64,000 bases of DNA from Maritalea mobilis (GTDB lineage Bacteria > Pseudomonadota > Alphaproteobacteria > Rhodobacterales > Rhodobacteraceae). The DNA lies in the NCBI RefSeq assembly GCF_019800885.1, contig NZ_JAHVKE010000001.1, positions 1,550,001 to 1,614,000 of the forward strand, written 5' to 3'. Below the pieces are notes generated by a model. The model did not search any database. It had not been told where the DNA came from and saw only the letters and a list, made by a program, of their open reading frames with translations. Below, piece by piece: positions 41,471-50,748 of the stretch. A program made the position numbers and the translations under genes. The first letter of the stretch is position 1; each line of letters opens with the position of its first letter.

Positions 41471-42500
41471 ATACCGCGTCGCCGGCCTGAGTGACGACAC
41501 CATCGACCAGCCCCATCGCGGCGGAGTTCACGGCGACGAAGCTTGCGCAGCCGCGGGCGGGATCAAACCGCGCATTGGCAAACCACATGGTGTTCGACCC
41601 GGAATGGCGGAGGATCCCGTCTACCTCCGCCCAACCCAATGCGTAGTCGCCCGGGCCCGCGGCCCGGTGCAGCTTGTCCCAGCTTTCAGCCGACAGGAAC
41701 ATTGGGTCGCGCTGCACATGCGCCGCGAGGTAGCGCAGCATGTCGGCGGTCGAAAGATGCACGCGCCCTGCCGGTCCCAGGGCCGAGATATTGTCCGCGC
41801 GCGGGCCGGGTGGAACCGCCCTTAGCCCGCCGATCAGCGGTGCGCGGTGCCCAAGGGGTTGATCGCCAAGCGGTGGCCCAAACCCGGCACTGTCCATGTG
41901 CAGCGGCCGAAAAACGCGCGTGGCAATCAGGTTCTCCCATGGCGCGCCACCCGCTGCCTCCAGCATGGCGCCAGCCACGACATACCCGGCATTGGAGTAA
42001 TGGAACCCGCCGCGTGCATGGCGTGGCGCCAGCCCGAGAACTTGTTCGACATAGGCGGAGCGGGGTCCATCGCCCAGCCGGCTGGCCGCGATTATCCCGA
42101 GGTTCGCCCGCATGCCTGACGCATGGCGCAAAAGCTCCTCCAGCGTCACGTCGCGCCATGCGTCGCGCATGCCAGGCACCAGATCGCCCAACGCCGCGCC
42201 GATGGTCGTATGCCACTCGATATCTCCCGCCTCGACCATGCGGGCGGCCAGCGTGGCGGTCATCGATTTGGTCAGCGACCCGAGATGCCACAGGTCGTCG
42301 GGCTCAACCGGCGTTCCTCCGTCGATCCGGCGCAGGCCAGCCACAGCAATATCCTGCCCCACGGGTGACACCATGCCGACCGCGGCCCCGGGAATGGCAG
42401 GGTGTGCCGCCAGGGCTTGGGCGATATCGGACAGGTCGGCCCGCGCAGGAAGCGTCGAGAGCCGGGTGAACAGGGCCGAAAGCAAAACGGGAACGCGCAT
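41448..42500 (-). CDS. serine hydrolase, beta-lactamase class C / esterase family, exported
   Basis: A 350-residue protein with a signal peptide ending near ARA. Active-site motifs: Ser75-x-x-Lys78 (GSLTKS), Tyr168-Ser-Asn170 (HYSNAGY) and HSGSN in the place of KTG. The family holds class C beta-lactamases, D-amino-acid peptidases and esterases; with HSG rather than KTG, an esterase or peptidase role is likelier than beta-lactamase. The first 35 residues are short for a full N-domain. Stop overlaps the DMT gene by 23 bp. Confidence 0.87.
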   Translation of the reverse strand: MRVPVLLSALFTRLSTLPARADLSDIAQALAAHPAIPGAAVGMVSPVGQDIAVAGLRRIDGGTPVEPDDLWHLGSLTKSMTATLAARMVEAGDIEWHTTIGAALGDLVPGMRDAWRDVTLEELLRHASGMRANLGIIAASRLGDGPRSAYVEQVLGLAPRHARGGFHYSNAGYVVAGAMLEAAGGAPWENLIATRVFRPLHMDSAGFGPPLGDQPLGHRAPLIGGLRAVPPGPRADNISALGPAGRVHLSTADMLRYLAAHVQRDPMFLSAESWDKLHRAAGPGDYALGWAEVDGILRHSGSNTMWFANARFDPARGCASFVAVNSAAMGLVDGVVTQAGDAVFRLACGD

Positions 42501-42537
42501 GGCCGCAAGGTGGGACGACGCGCCCGCCTGCGCAAGC

Positions 42538-43356
42538 TCAGCTTTTCAGCCGCCACCCCGTGCGGAACCAGTACCACGCCAGCCCACCGACCGCTGCCGT
42601 CGCGGCAAGGGTCACGACAAGCCCCTTTTCCGGCGCGCTATCGGACACCCCCAGCACCCCGAAACGCACCCCGTCGATGATGTAGAAGACCGGGTTCCAA
42701 TGGCTGAGCGTGTTGATGACCGGCGGCAAGGCCTCGATCGAATAGAACGTGCCGGACAGGAAGCTGAGCGGCATCACGATGAAATTGGTGATCGCGGCGA
42801 TCTGGTCGAATTTCTGCGCAACGATCCCGGCCACCAGCCCCAACGCGCCCAGAAACGCCGCGCCCAGCACGACGAAGACCAGCGCCCAGAGCGGATGGGC
42901 CACCCCGACCCCGACGATCGGGAACAGCACCGCCGCAATCGCAAGCGCCACGAGCAGCCCGCGCACCACGCCCCCCACGACATAGCCGGTCACCAACTCC
43001 CCCGCGGACAAGGGCGGCATCAGCGTATCGACGATATTGCCCTGCACCTTCGACACCACGATGGAGGAGGACGTGTTGGCAAAGGCGTTCTGGATCACCG
43101 TCATCGTCAGGATGCCCGGCGCGATGAAATGCAGGAAGCTGACCCCCATCACGTCGCCCCTCTGCGGCCCGATGGCGATGGAGAAGATCATCATGAACAG
43201 GCCCGCCGTCACCAGCGGCGCCAACAGGGTCTGCGTCCACACCACCAGGAAGCGCAGCGTCTCGCGCCGGATCAGCGTCCAGAGCCCCAGCCAGTTGAAA
43301 CGCCCAAACCGGCGCACCCCCATGTCCCGCGCATGGGTCAGTCCCGTCTCTGCCAT
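42538..43356 (-). CDS. ABC-2 type transporter permease
   Basis: A 272-residue protein with six hydrophobic helices and the ABC-2 membrane pattern: TQTLLAPLVTAGLFMMIFSI, FLHFIAPGILTMTVIQNAF, then PLSFLSGTFYSIEALPPVINTLSHWNP. This signature is that of NodJ/YadH-type drug or polysaccharide exporters. No ATPase gene lies next to it: gcrA is upstream on the other strand and the serine hydrolase downstream, so its partner must be elsewhere or beyond the immediate neighbourhood. Confidence 0.88.
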   Translation of the reverse strand: MAETGLTHARDMGVRRFGRFNWLGLWTLIRRETLRFLVVWTQTLLAPLVTAGLFMMIFSIAIGPQRGDVMGVSFLHFIAPGILTMTVIQNAFANTSSSIVVSKVQGNIVDTLMPPLSAGELVTGYVVGGVVRGLLVALAIAAVLFPIVGVGVAHPLWALVFVVLGAAFLGALGLVAGIVAQKFDQIAAITNFIVMPLSFLSGTFYSIEALPPVINTLSHWNPVFYIIDGVRFGVLGVSDSAPEKGLVVTLAATAAVGGLAWYWFRTGWRLKS

Positions 43357-43502
43357 GTGATTGCCGTCCTCTTCTTCGTCGTCCGGCCCCTCAGGTGCCT
43401 TGCCCTCGGGACATGGCAGCTTAGAATGGGGCTTTCAATATCGCGGCGCACGGCCCATATGAGGCCCCGAGCCGGAAAAGCGCGCAAGAGCGAGGAACAC
43501 GC

Positions 43503-44111
43503 ATGTCCTGGACCGAGGAACGGGTCGAGCTTCTGAAGAAGATGTGGGGCGAAGGCCAATCGGCAAGCCAGATCGCCAAGGAATTGGGCGGCGTCACGCG
43601 CAATGCCGTGATCGGCAAGGTCCATCGCCTTGGCCTGTCCAACCGCTCGGGCGGCGGCGGCACGACCGTGAAACCCGCCGCGAAAGAGGCCGAGCCCAAG
43701 CAGGCCGCGCCGAAACCCGCGAAGAAGCCCGAGCCCAAGCCGGAGCCCGCGCCCGCCGCGGCCGAACCCGCCGCCAAGCCCGAGCCTGTCGCAGACCCCG
43801 CGCCGCGCCCCTCGAACGTCACGCCCATCCGCAAGACGATCGTGCCCGCCGGCCAACCCCTGCCGCCGCAGCCCTCGGCCAACGAGATCAGCCCCGAGGC
43901 GCTGGCCAAGCAATCCGAGGTCGAACGCCACGCCAAGCGCCTGACCCTGATGGAACTGACCGAGCGGACCTGCAAATGGCCCATCGGCGACCCGGCCACG
44001 GATGATTTCTACTTCTGCGGCCTGCCCGTGCAGCAGGGCAAACCCTATTGCGAGGCCCATGTCGGCGTCGCCTTCCAACCGATGAGCAGCCGCCGCGACC
44101 GCAAGCGCTGA
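43503..44111 (+). CDS. gcrA: GcrA family cell cycle regulator
   Basis: A 202-residue protein. The N-terminal helix-turn-helix is MSWTEERVELLKKMW, QIAKELGGVTRNAVIGKVHRLGL; a Pro/Ala/Lys-rich linker (about 55-110) follows; the C-terminal domain has ERTCKWPIGDP and FCGLPVQQGKPYCEAH with conserved Cys residues. GcrA binds sigma-70 and GANTC-methylated promoters to drive S-phase genes in alphaproteobacteria. Stand-alone gene, divergent from the ABC permease. No anomalies. Confidence 0.94.
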   Translation: MSWTEERVELLKKMWGEGQSASQIAKELGGVTRNAVIGKVHRLGLSNRSGGGGTTVKPAAKEAEPKQAAPKPAKKPEPKPEPAPAAAEPAAKPEPVADPAPRPSNVTPIRKTIVPAGQPLPPQPSANEISPEALAKQSEVERHAKRLTLMELTERTCKWPIGDPATDDFYFCGLPVQQGKPYCEAHVGVAFQPMSSRRDRKR

Positions 44112-44172
44112 GCCACCCGAGACCATCGCTTTTCGTTGCACTGCAACGGCTTACCCCCTAGCCTCGCCTTGA

Positions 44173-45711
44173 TTGGCGGGGCTTCTTGATTTGATCGGTA
44201 TCGAGTTTTTCAGTTTCCTGTTCGGTGGATGGAACTGGATGATCTCCGGCGCCATCCTGCTTTGGCTGGTGCTGGTCTTTGCCACACCCTTTGGTCGAAT
44301 CTGGAAAAATACGGCCGACCGAAAACGCATCGTCGGCCTCCTTGCGCAAGATCGCGGCAAGATGCGCTACGCGCGGGTCATGCGGCGGCTTCTCGATAGG
44401 ATCGACGAAAAACTGTCCGCGCCTGAAAAGGCGACCGGCCTGCCGCCATGGCGCATCGCCTGGAGCCAGAATCTCCTGACCCTCACCTCGGGCCTGGCGC
44501 TGGCTTACCCATCGACCGCCCTGCTTTTTCAATGGGACGTGGGCGGCGCAATTTCCTTTGGCGACATCGAGGTTATCGCACCAGGTGACCTGCGCGAACG
44601 CATCGTCTTGGCCGGTATTGCCCTCGGCGGTGCGGCCTGCCTGTGTCATGGTGTCTGGACAAAAACACGGTTGCGCTGGCTTTCGTTTGGTGCCGCAATC
44701 ACCATTTTTTTGCTGCCCGTTTTTGGGCCTGTCTTTGACCTACCACCAAGCGTTGCAGCCGCAATTGCATTCGCCGGCGTAATCGCAGTCGCAGCCGCAG
44801 CCGCATTCGCAATCGCAGCCTCAATCGCAATCGCAGCCTCAATCGCAATCGCAGCATCAATTGCAATAGCATTCGCATTCACAATCGCAGCCGCAGTCGC
44901 AGGCGCAGTCGCCGGAGCAGCCGCAGTTGCGGGCGCAGCCGCTGTCGCCGTAGCAGCCGCTGCCGCAGGCGCAGTCGCAGGTGCCGTCGCAGGCGCAGTT
45001 TATTGGCTCGAAGAAACACGTGGACCGACACCGATCTATCGGATTGTCTTTTCCCTGCTTTTGCTCTGTGCCCTCACCATAGCTGTGGTGTTCGGCGAAC
45101 CGGAAACCGACACAGATTTCGCATCAAACGCCTATATCATACTCCTGTTCGGCACGTTCCCCCTCCTGAACCTGTTGGCCGATTTTGCCTCCATCGGCCT
45201 CACCCGTCATCTCCTGAGGCGTGGTATCGAGACATGGGCCCCGGCTCGCGCGCTTTGGGACGGCCTTGGTGGGGCCTTGATCTTCGCCGCGCTTGGCATG
45301 GCGATGATCACATGGGTGCAGTTTGTGCGCTTCCCCGATGGCAGCGCCCTGTTCGACCTGCCCGGGTTCTTCGCTGACATGGAAAACGGCACCGGCAGCT
45401 ATGGCTGGCTCGGCGTCATGTTGCTCACTACGCTTCTGCCAACCCTCCTGCACCTGATGATTGGCCTGTTCACCCTTGGCCTGTCTTATCCATCCTGGGT
45501 TCGAGAGCCGATCGCGTGTCTATTGGCCGAGGGCGAACACAGCGATACCTCCGGCTGGCTTGGCAGCGTTCTGTTCTGCGGTCTGGTCACCGCCTCGATC
45601 TGGGTTGTGGTGGTGTTGGTCGCGCTGTTGATCCGCCTCGATCAGGGGTGGCTGCTCGACCAGATCATCGCCGAGTTCGCCGCCTTTGCGCGGCTCATCG
45701 GGGCGATCTGA
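44173..45711 (+). CDS. multi-pass membrane protein with Ala/Ile repeat region, unknown function
   Basis: Not recognised. About 512 residues with four or more hydrophobic helices at the start, a stretch of roughly 80 residues made almost only of Ala, Ile, Val, Gly, Ser and Phe (built by the DNA repeat at 44809-44880 and its decayed continuation), then further helices. The start is uncertain: TTG at 44173 or 44191, or ATG at 44239, none with a good ribosome site. Base composition is poorer in GC than the neighbours (T-runs near 44706), which hints at transfer or recent birth. Confidence 0.6.
   Translation: MAGLLDLIGIEFFSFLFGGWNWMISGAILLWLVLVFATPFGRIWKNTADRKRIVGLLAQDRGKMRYARVMRRLLDRIDEKLSAPEKATGLPPWRIAWSQNLLTLTSGLALAYPSTALLFQWDVGGAISFGDIEVIAPGDLRERIVLAGIALGGAACLCHGVWTKTRLRWLSFGAAITIFLLPVFGPVFDLPPSVAAAIAFAGVIAVAAAAAFAIAASIAIAASIAIAASIAIAFAFTIAAAVAGAVAGAAAVAGAAAVAVAAAAAGAVAGAVAGAVYWLEETRGPTPIYRIVFSLLLLCALTIAVVFGEPETDTDFASNAYIILLFGTFPLLNLLADFASIGLTRHLLRRGIETWAPARALWDGLGGALIFAALGMAMITWVQFVRFPDGSALFDLPGFFADMENGTGSYGWLGVMLLTTLLPTLLHLMIGLFTLGLSYPSWVREPIACLLAEGEHSDTSGWLGSVLFCGLVTASIWVVVVLVALLIRLDQGWLLDQIIAEFAAFARLIGAI
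44809..44880 (+). repeat. 18-bp tandem repeat within a membrane-protein gene
   Basis: Four 18-bp units start at 44809, 44827, 44845 and 44863. The first two are identical (GCAATCGCAGCCTCAATC), the third has two changes and the fourth several. Each encodes Ala-Ile-Ala-Ala-Ser-Ile or close. Hexamer-like GCAGTCGCAGGC repeats continue to about 44998. All units are multiples of 3, so copy changes keep the frame. Confidence 0.9.
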
Positions 45712-45748
45712 GTTTTCCTATCGGGAAGGTTTCGGCACCCCGGCGTAT

Positions 45749-45781
45749 GTACGGGCTGTGTACAGGGTGTGTACGGGGTGT
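45749..45781 (+). repeat. three tandem 11-bp repeats
   Basis: GTACGGGCTGT, GTACAGGGTGT and GTACGGGGTGT follow each other without gaps (45749-45759, 45760-45770, 45771-45781). The unit is about one helical turn, so a protein could contact the same face three times. It lies in the 232-bp gap before the DUF2218 gene. Confidence 0.8.
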
Positions 45782-45913
45782 GACCTACCCATTCAGGCGC
45801 ATCTCGACAGGCTGGCGGCCCCCCCGGCGCGCGGGCGCAAAGAAACGAACAGGCCCGTGTGCGGAATTGCGGCGGGGCTTTTCCTTGCGCTTTCGGGGGG
45901 CAGTCCCTTATCT

Positions 45914-45928
45914 TGAGTGAATTACTCA
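45914..45928 (+). promoter_or_regulatory. TGA-N9-TCA palindrome, possible RirA-type iron operator
   Basis: TGAGTGAATTACTCA is a near-perfect palindrome in the form TGA-N9-TCA described for RirA (IRO) boxes in alphaproteobacteria. It ends 15 bp before the DUF2218 start, where it would overlap the promoter or 5' leader. DUF2218 genes are often iron-linked. Confidence 0.5.
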
Positions 45929-45943
45929 GATTAAGGACCGACC

Positions 45944-46231
45944 ATGCACTCAACCACCCGTATTCAAACGGAAAAAGCCAGTGGCTACCTGCAACAGCTC
46001 TGCAAGCATTTCGCCCATAAATGCGAGGTCAGCTTCGACGCCGCGCGCGGTGTCGTGACCTTCCCCATGGCGCGCGCCGACCTGGCCGCCGAGGGCGGGG
46101 CGCTGGATATCTCGATCACCGCCGACGACGCCGAGGGCCTCGACCGCTGCCAAACCGTCATCTGGTCCCACCTCGAACGCTTCGCCTTCCGCGAAGACCT
46201 CCCCACGCCCGTATGGACCCGGCTGGCCTGA
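45944..46231 (+). CDS. DUF2218 domain protein
   Basis: A 95-residue cytosolic protein covering one DUF2218 domain: YLQQLCKHFAHKCEVSFDAARGVVTFPMARADL, then LDISITADDAEGLDRCQTVIWSHLERFAFRE. The family is small and uncharacterised but often found beside siderophore and TonB transport genes. AAGGA at 45933-45937 precedes the ATG. The TGA-N9-TCA box just upstream fits iron control; no iron-uptake gene is adjacent in this window. Confidence 0.88.
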   Translation: MHSTTRIQTEKASGYLQQLCKHFAHKCEVSFDAARGVVTFPMARADLAAEGGALDISITADDAEGLDRCQTVIWSHLERFAFREDLPTPVWTRLA

Positions 46232-46235
46232 CGTC

Positions 46236-46745
46236 TCAGCGGCAGTGGCGGGCGATTTCGCGGTCGTTCAGGCCGGTTTCGACCAGCATGCACCGGTTGC
46301 GCGCCTCGTAGTAATAGCCGCGCGCATACCACATCACCGCTTCGTCGATATTCCCGTCCGAGACCAGCCACGCGCCGCGCAGGTAGCGGCCCGCGTATTG
46401 CAGGTTCACTTCCGGGTCGAGCAAGTCCTCGGGCGGGCCGCTATGCCCCATCGTCCGCGCCGTTTGCGGCAGGATCTGCATCAAACCCCAGTACGGGCCG
46501 TTGCGCGCATGGGCGCGATAGTCGCTTTCGCGCTGGATCACCCGATGCAGCAGCGCCTCGGGGATGTCATGCACCTCGGCATACTGCCGGACCAGCCGCC
46601 GCATTTCGGGCGTCTCCCCGGGGTAGAGCTCCGACGTCATCCGCGCCTGCGTCGTCTCTGGCCCGTCGTCCCCGAAAAGCCCGCCGCCACATCCGGCCAA
46701 GACCAATGTCAGGGCCAAGGCCCCGGCGCGTGTTGCCGTCATCAT
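46236..46745 (-). CDS. lytic transglycosylase SLT-domain lipoprotein
   Basis: A 169-residue protein with a lipobox LVLAGC (Cys19), so anchored in a membrane and facing the periplasm. The SLT fold follows: LLHRVIQRESDYRAHA with the catalytic Glu, GPYWGLMQILPQTARTMG and NLQYAGRYL. It cleaves peptidoglycan with 1,6-anhydro product. The ATG at 46745 overlaps the stop of asmA (TGATG), so the pair is coupled. Short C-terminus for the family, but the core is complete. Confidence 0.9.
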   Translation of the reverse strand: MMTATRAGALALTLVLAGCGGGLFGDDGPETTQARMTSELYPGETPEMRRLVRQYAEVHDIPEALLHRVIQRESDYRAHARNGPYWGLMQILPQTARTMGHSGPPEDLLDPEVNLQYAGRYLRGAWLVSDGNIDEAVMWYARGYYYEARNRCMLVETGLNDREIARHCR

Positions 46746-48799
46746 CACTCGACCACCTCTTCCACCTGCTCTTCTTCAGGAGATCCGCCGAAGATCCGCA
46801 GCAACTGGTTCTCGATCTCTTCGTTGACCCGTTCCTGCACCTGTGCCTCGATCTCTTCGCGCCCATCGCCGTCCTGGATATCAAGGCCAAGCGCCTCGTT
46901 CGCGCGGGTACGCGCCTCTTCCTCCAGCCGGTCCGCTTCTTCTTCGAGACGGGCGCGGGCCTCGGCCTCCAGCCTTTCGCGCTGTTCCTCCAACTCCTGC
47001 TGGGCGAGGTATTCAAGGTCAGGGCGGATGCGCGGGCTGCTCCACGGACCCGAGATCAGCACGGGCACCTGCACACCAGCGACGCCCTCCGCGTCGCGCA
47101 TCACGCCGGGAATGACGCGGTAGTCCAGCGTCTGCGCCCCAAGGTCGACCGACCCCGCGCCGCGCACCTCGCCCCAAGGGGCATCGAGGAACAGGTCCTC
47201 GTTCTCGAGGATGCCGTCGGCGATCGTGAACTCTGCCGTGACCCGGTCGTAGACCGTGCGCTGCCCCTCGCCCTGGTAGGAGGTGTCGAGGTTGCGGATC
47301 ATGCCCGCAAGGTCGAAGCCACGGATCGCGCCTGCACCAAAGGCAAGGTCGCCGCGCCCCTCCAACCCGTCCATGATCGTGGCGAGGTCATTGCCCACCC
47401 CCAGGAATTCGAGGCTGGCACTGCCCGACCCTTCAAGCCGATCCCAATCGGCGAAATCTGTCAGAAGCGGGTTCAACTGCACATCGGCCAGCAAAAGGTC
47501 ACCGCCCACCGACAACCCGCCCCGCCCGTTGATGACGAACTGCCCGGCGAGCCGTCCGCCATAGGTGCCGATCCGCGCGATATCGAACACCAGCCGGCCA
47601 CGGGTCAGGGTGATGTTGCTCTCGACCGGTTCCAGAACCGCGCCCCCGAGGTCAAGCGCGCCCAACGCCAGCGACAACTCGGCATCCGTCGCGAAAAGGC
47701 CGCTGACGTCGATCCTGTCGGTGGGCCAGCCCGCGGCAGCATCCCCGCCACCACCGCCCGCTGCGTCAGCGCCCCCCATTCCGGGCAGGCTCAACCGCCC
47801 GCCGGAGATTGCGCCACGCACCATGGGGCGGTCGTCCCCCTGCGTGATATCAAGTTCCGCATAGAGCGTATTGTCATCCAGCGTGATTTGCCCGCTGCGC
47901 AGATGCGCCGTGCCCTCGTTCGTCAGGGTCACGCGACCTGTGGCCCGGATGCGGTCGCGGCCAAGGCCCTGCGGCAGATCGGGCACTGCGGTGCCGGCCA
48001 GCGCCAAGATCGGCCCAAGCTCGCGCGCGTCCAGCGTGACGTCGCCAGCCAGGGCCGGCGCGGTCGAGATGCGCCCGTCAAAGCCCGCTTCGCCCCCGTC
48101 CCAATCCAGCGCCAGCACCGCGCCCCGTACCTCACCTGCGATCAACCCGGCCAATCCGTCGACGGCGACTTCGATCGACAGGTCCGCGCCGTTCACATTC
48201 GCCGACCCGGACAGGGTTGCGCGCGCCTCGCCCCCCGGCACCGAAAGTTCCGCATCCAGACCGGCAATCGTGATGTCCTGCCCCGCACCCTCGTCGATCC
48301 AGCGCAGGCGACCATCCGAGATGATGGCGCGTTCGAACCCGATGGCGGGCAGCCCGCCTTCACCGGCGGCCCCATCCGCGGCGACCTGCGCCTCGGCGGC
48401 GTCCTCGATCTCTCCGGCGCTGAAATCCCAACTGACGCGACCATCCGCGCCCCGCTGCAAGACGATCTCCGGGCCGATCAGCTCCGCGCGCTCCAACTGG
48501 ATCTGGCCGGAAAACAGCGCGCTCCAGTTGACGCCGACATCCAGGCGCTCGGCGGCGATCAGTGGCCCGGCCTCGACCCAATCGGGGTTGCCCACGCGCA
48601 GCCCCTCGGCCCGGATCCCCAGATGTGGCCAGAGCGTCGGACGCACATCGCCCGTGACCACCACCTCGCGGCCCGTGGCCTCGGCAATGCGGTCGGTGGC
48701 CAGCGCGGCGATCCGTTCCGTCGGCACCACGAAAAGCGTCGACACCCCGACCAGCGCCAAAATCATGACGCCCACGATTGACCTGATGATCCAGCGCAT
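46745..48799 (-). CDS. AsmA family protein
   Basis: A 684-residue protein with an N-terminal anchor helix (IIRSIVGVMILALVGVSTLFVV), the AsmA start LATDRIAEATGREVVVTGDVRPTLWPHLGI, long beta-strand repeats, and the C-terminal AsmA domain (GRLAGQFVINGRGGL, DLDGLAGLI-type segments). The last 60 residues are an acidic Glu/Arg coiled segment. AsmA-like proteins bridge inner and outer membrane and move phospholipids. It is divergent from rimO and upstream of a transglycosylase gene on the same strand. Confidence 0.9.
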   Translation of the reverse strand: MRWIIRSIVGVMILALVGVSTLFVVPTERIAALATDRIAEATGREVVVTGDVRPTLWPHLGIRAEGLRVGNPDWVEAGPLIAAERLDVGVNWSALFSGQIQLERAELIGPEIVLQRGADGRVSWDFSAGEIEDAAEAQVAADGAAGEGGLPAIGFERAIISDGRLRWIDEGAGQDITIAGLDAELSVPGGEARATLSGSANVNGADLSIEVAVDGLAGLIAGEVRGAVLALDWDGGEAGFDGRISTAPALAGDVTLDARELGPILALAGTAVPDLPQGLGRDRIRATGRVTLTNEGTAHLRSGQITLDDNTLYAELDITQGDDRPMVRGAISGGRLSLPGMGGADAAGGGGGDAAAGWPTDRIDVSGLFATDAELSLALGALDLGGAVLEPVESNITLTRGRLVFDIARIGTYGGRLAGQFVINGRGGLSVGGDLLLADVQLNPLLTDFADWDRLEGSGSASLEFLGVGNDLATIMDGLEGRGDLAFGAGAIRGFDLAGMIRNLDTSYQGEGQRTVYDRVTAEFTIADGILENEDLFLDAPWGEVRGAGSVDLGAQTLDYRVIPGVMRDAEGVAGVQVPVLISGPWSSPRIRPDLEYLAQQELEEQRERLEAEARARLEEEADRLEEEARTRANEALGLDIQDGDGREEIEAQVQERVNEEIENQLLRIFGGSPEEEQVEEVVE

Positions 48800-48947
48800 C
48801 TGCCCTGCTCGCCCTTCCGTTTTCGCCAGTTAGCCACAAACTGCGGGCCCTTGCATCCCTGACACGCGCGAAATTTCGACCGGCGGCGGCCCGCCGCCGA
48901 CCGCCAAACCCCTTTCCGCAGCGCTTCGAAGCCAGTATGGGCAGCGC

Positions 48948-50318
48948 ATGAGCACGAACCCACCCGACCTGCGCCCCGATCTCGCGCCCCGCGCCCGCAT
49001 CACCGAGCCCCCCCGCCCCGGCCAGCCGACCATCGGCATGGTCTCGCTTGGCTGTCCCAAGGCGCTGGTGGACAGCGAACGCATCCTGACCCGGCTGCGC
49101 GCCGAGGGGTATGCGATCAGCCCCGACTATGCCGGGGCCGACGCGGTGATCGTGAACACCTGCGGGTTCCTGGACAGCGCCAAGGCCGAAAGCCTCGACG
49201 CCATCGGCGAGGCGCTGACCCAGAATGGCCGCGTCATCGTCACCGGCTGCCTGGGCGCGGAACCCGACTACATCACCGGCGCGCATCCCAAGGTTCTGGC
49301 CGTCACCGGGCCGCACCAGTACGAGCAGGTGCTGGACGCGGTGCATGCCGCCGTGCCGCCCGACCCCGACCCGTTCGTGGACCTGCTGCCGGCCACGGGC
49401 GTGTCGCTGACACCACGTCATTACAGCTACCTCAAGATCTCCGAGGGCTGCGATCACAAGTGCAAGTTCTGCATCATCCCCGACATGCGCGGCCGCCTTG
49501 CCTCGCGCCCGGTCGCGGCCGTGAAGCGCGAGGCCGAGAAACTGGTCGCCGCGGGGGTGAAGGAACTGCTGGTCATCAGCCAGGACACCTCGGCCTATGG
49601 CACGGATTGGAAAGGGCGCGAGAGCAAGTTTCCGATCCTCGACCTTTCCACAGAGTTATCCAAATTAGGGGCCTGGGTACGCCTGCATTATGTCTACCCT
49701 TATCCCCATGTGCGCGACCTGATCCCGCTGATGGCCGACCCGTCGAACGGGCTGCTGCCCTATCTCGACATCCCGTTCCAGCACGCCCATCCCGACACGC
49801 TGAAGCGCATGGCGCGGCCCGCCGCCGCCTCGCGCACGCTGGACGAGATCGCCGCGTGGCGCCGTGACTGCCCGGACATCACGCTGCGCTCCACCTTCAT
49901 CGTCGGCTATCCCGGCGAGACCGAGGAAGAATTCCAGACGCTGCTCGACTGGATGGACGAGGCGCAACTCGATCGCGTCGGCTGCTTCCAATACGAGAAC
50001 GTCGAGGGCGCGCGCTCCAACGCGCTGCCCGATCACGTGCCCGAAGAGGTCAAGGAAGAGCGCTGGCACCGTTTCATGGAAAAGGCGCAGGCCATTTCCG
50101 AGGCCAAGCTTGCGGCCAAGGTCGGCCAGCGTATGACCGTTCTGGTGGACGAGATCGACGAGGATGGCGCCACCTGCCGCACCATGGCCGACGCGCCCGA
50201 GATCGACGGCAACCTTTTCATCGACGAAGGGGTCGAAGGCCTGTCGCCCGGCGATTTCGTCGAGGTCGAGGTGGACGAGGCCAGCGAATACGACCTGTGG
50301 GGCAAACGCCTCGGCTAA
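48948..50318 (+). CDS. rimO: ribosomal protein S12 methylthiotransferase
   Basis: A 456-residue radical SAM enzyme that adds a methylthio group to Asp88/89 of ribosomal protein S12. The N-terminal cluster-binding part has [13 protein letters not shown] (Cys36) and [13 protein letters not shown]; the radical SAM motif is C168-x3-C172-x2-C175 ([12 protein letters not shown]); the C-terminal TRAM domain ends the protein. MRGRLASRP is typical of RimO rather than MiaB. Full length. Confidence 0.95.
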   Translation: MSTNPPDLRPDLAPRARITEPPRPGQPTIGMVSLGCPKALVDSERILTRLRAEGYAISPDYAGADAVIVNTCGFLDSAKAESLDAIGEALTQNGRVIVTGCLGAEPDYITGAHPKVLAVTGPHQYEQVLDAVHAAVPPDPDPFVDLLPATGVSLTPRHYSYLKISEGCDHKCKFCIIPDMRGRLASRPVAAVKREAEKLVAAGVKELLVISQDTSAYGTDWKGRESKFPILDLSTELSKLGAWVRLHYVYPYPHVRDLIPLMADPSNGLLPYLDIPFQHAHPDTLKRMARPAAASRTLDEIAAWRRDCPDITLRSTFIVGYPGETEEEFQTLLDWMDEAQLDRVGCFQYENVEGARSNALPDHVPEEVKEERWHRFMEKAQAISEAKLAAKVGQRMTVLVDEIDEDGATCRTMADAPEIDGNLFIDEGVEGLSPGDFVEVEVDEASEYDLWGKRLG

Positions 50319-50424
50319 GGCCGGCATCCTTTCAGCGACAAGTTTCTGGGGCTTGCATTGCGCGTCAGCGATGCAACTCTGCACGGGTCCGTTGCTTTGT
50401 CGTTCACCCCGGGGGAGGCCGCCC

Positions 50425-50748
50425 ATGATCCATGTCACGACCACCTGCGCCAATCTCAATCAGGCCCGTGAGATCGCACGCGAGGTTCTGACCGCGCGCC
50501 TAGCCGCCTGTGTGAACATCACACCGGGTGTGGTCAGCCTGTTTCACTGGCAAGGGCAGATCGAAGAGGACACGGAGGTGACGCTTGTCGCCAAGACCAC
50601 GCCGGAACGCCGCGCAGATCTGGTGGCCGCGATCCAGCGCAGCCATCCCTACGACCTGCCGGTCATTTCCTGGGAAGAGGTCGGCACGACGCCGGACGCC
50701 CGCCGCTGGTGCTATGCCGAAACCGGCGGGGCTCAATCCCCGGACTGA
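50425..50748 (+). CDS. cutA: divalent-cation tolerance protein CutA
   Basis: A 107-residue trimeric PII-like protein. VTTTCANLNQAREIAREVL, LAACVNITPGVVSLFHWQG, EDTEVTLVAKT and SHPYDLPVI match the family closely. CutA is linked to copper and divalent metal tolerance, mechanism uncertain. The frame opens upstream, but the ATG at 50425 has GGGGGAGG close by and the correct N-terminus. The end overlaps the convergent DUF6455 gene by 16 bp. Confidence 0.93.
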   Translation: MIHVTTTCANLNQAREIAREVLTARLAACVNITPGVVSLFHWQGQIEEDTEVTLVAKTTPERRADLVAAIQRSHPYDLPVISWEEVGTTPDARRWCYAETGGAQSPD

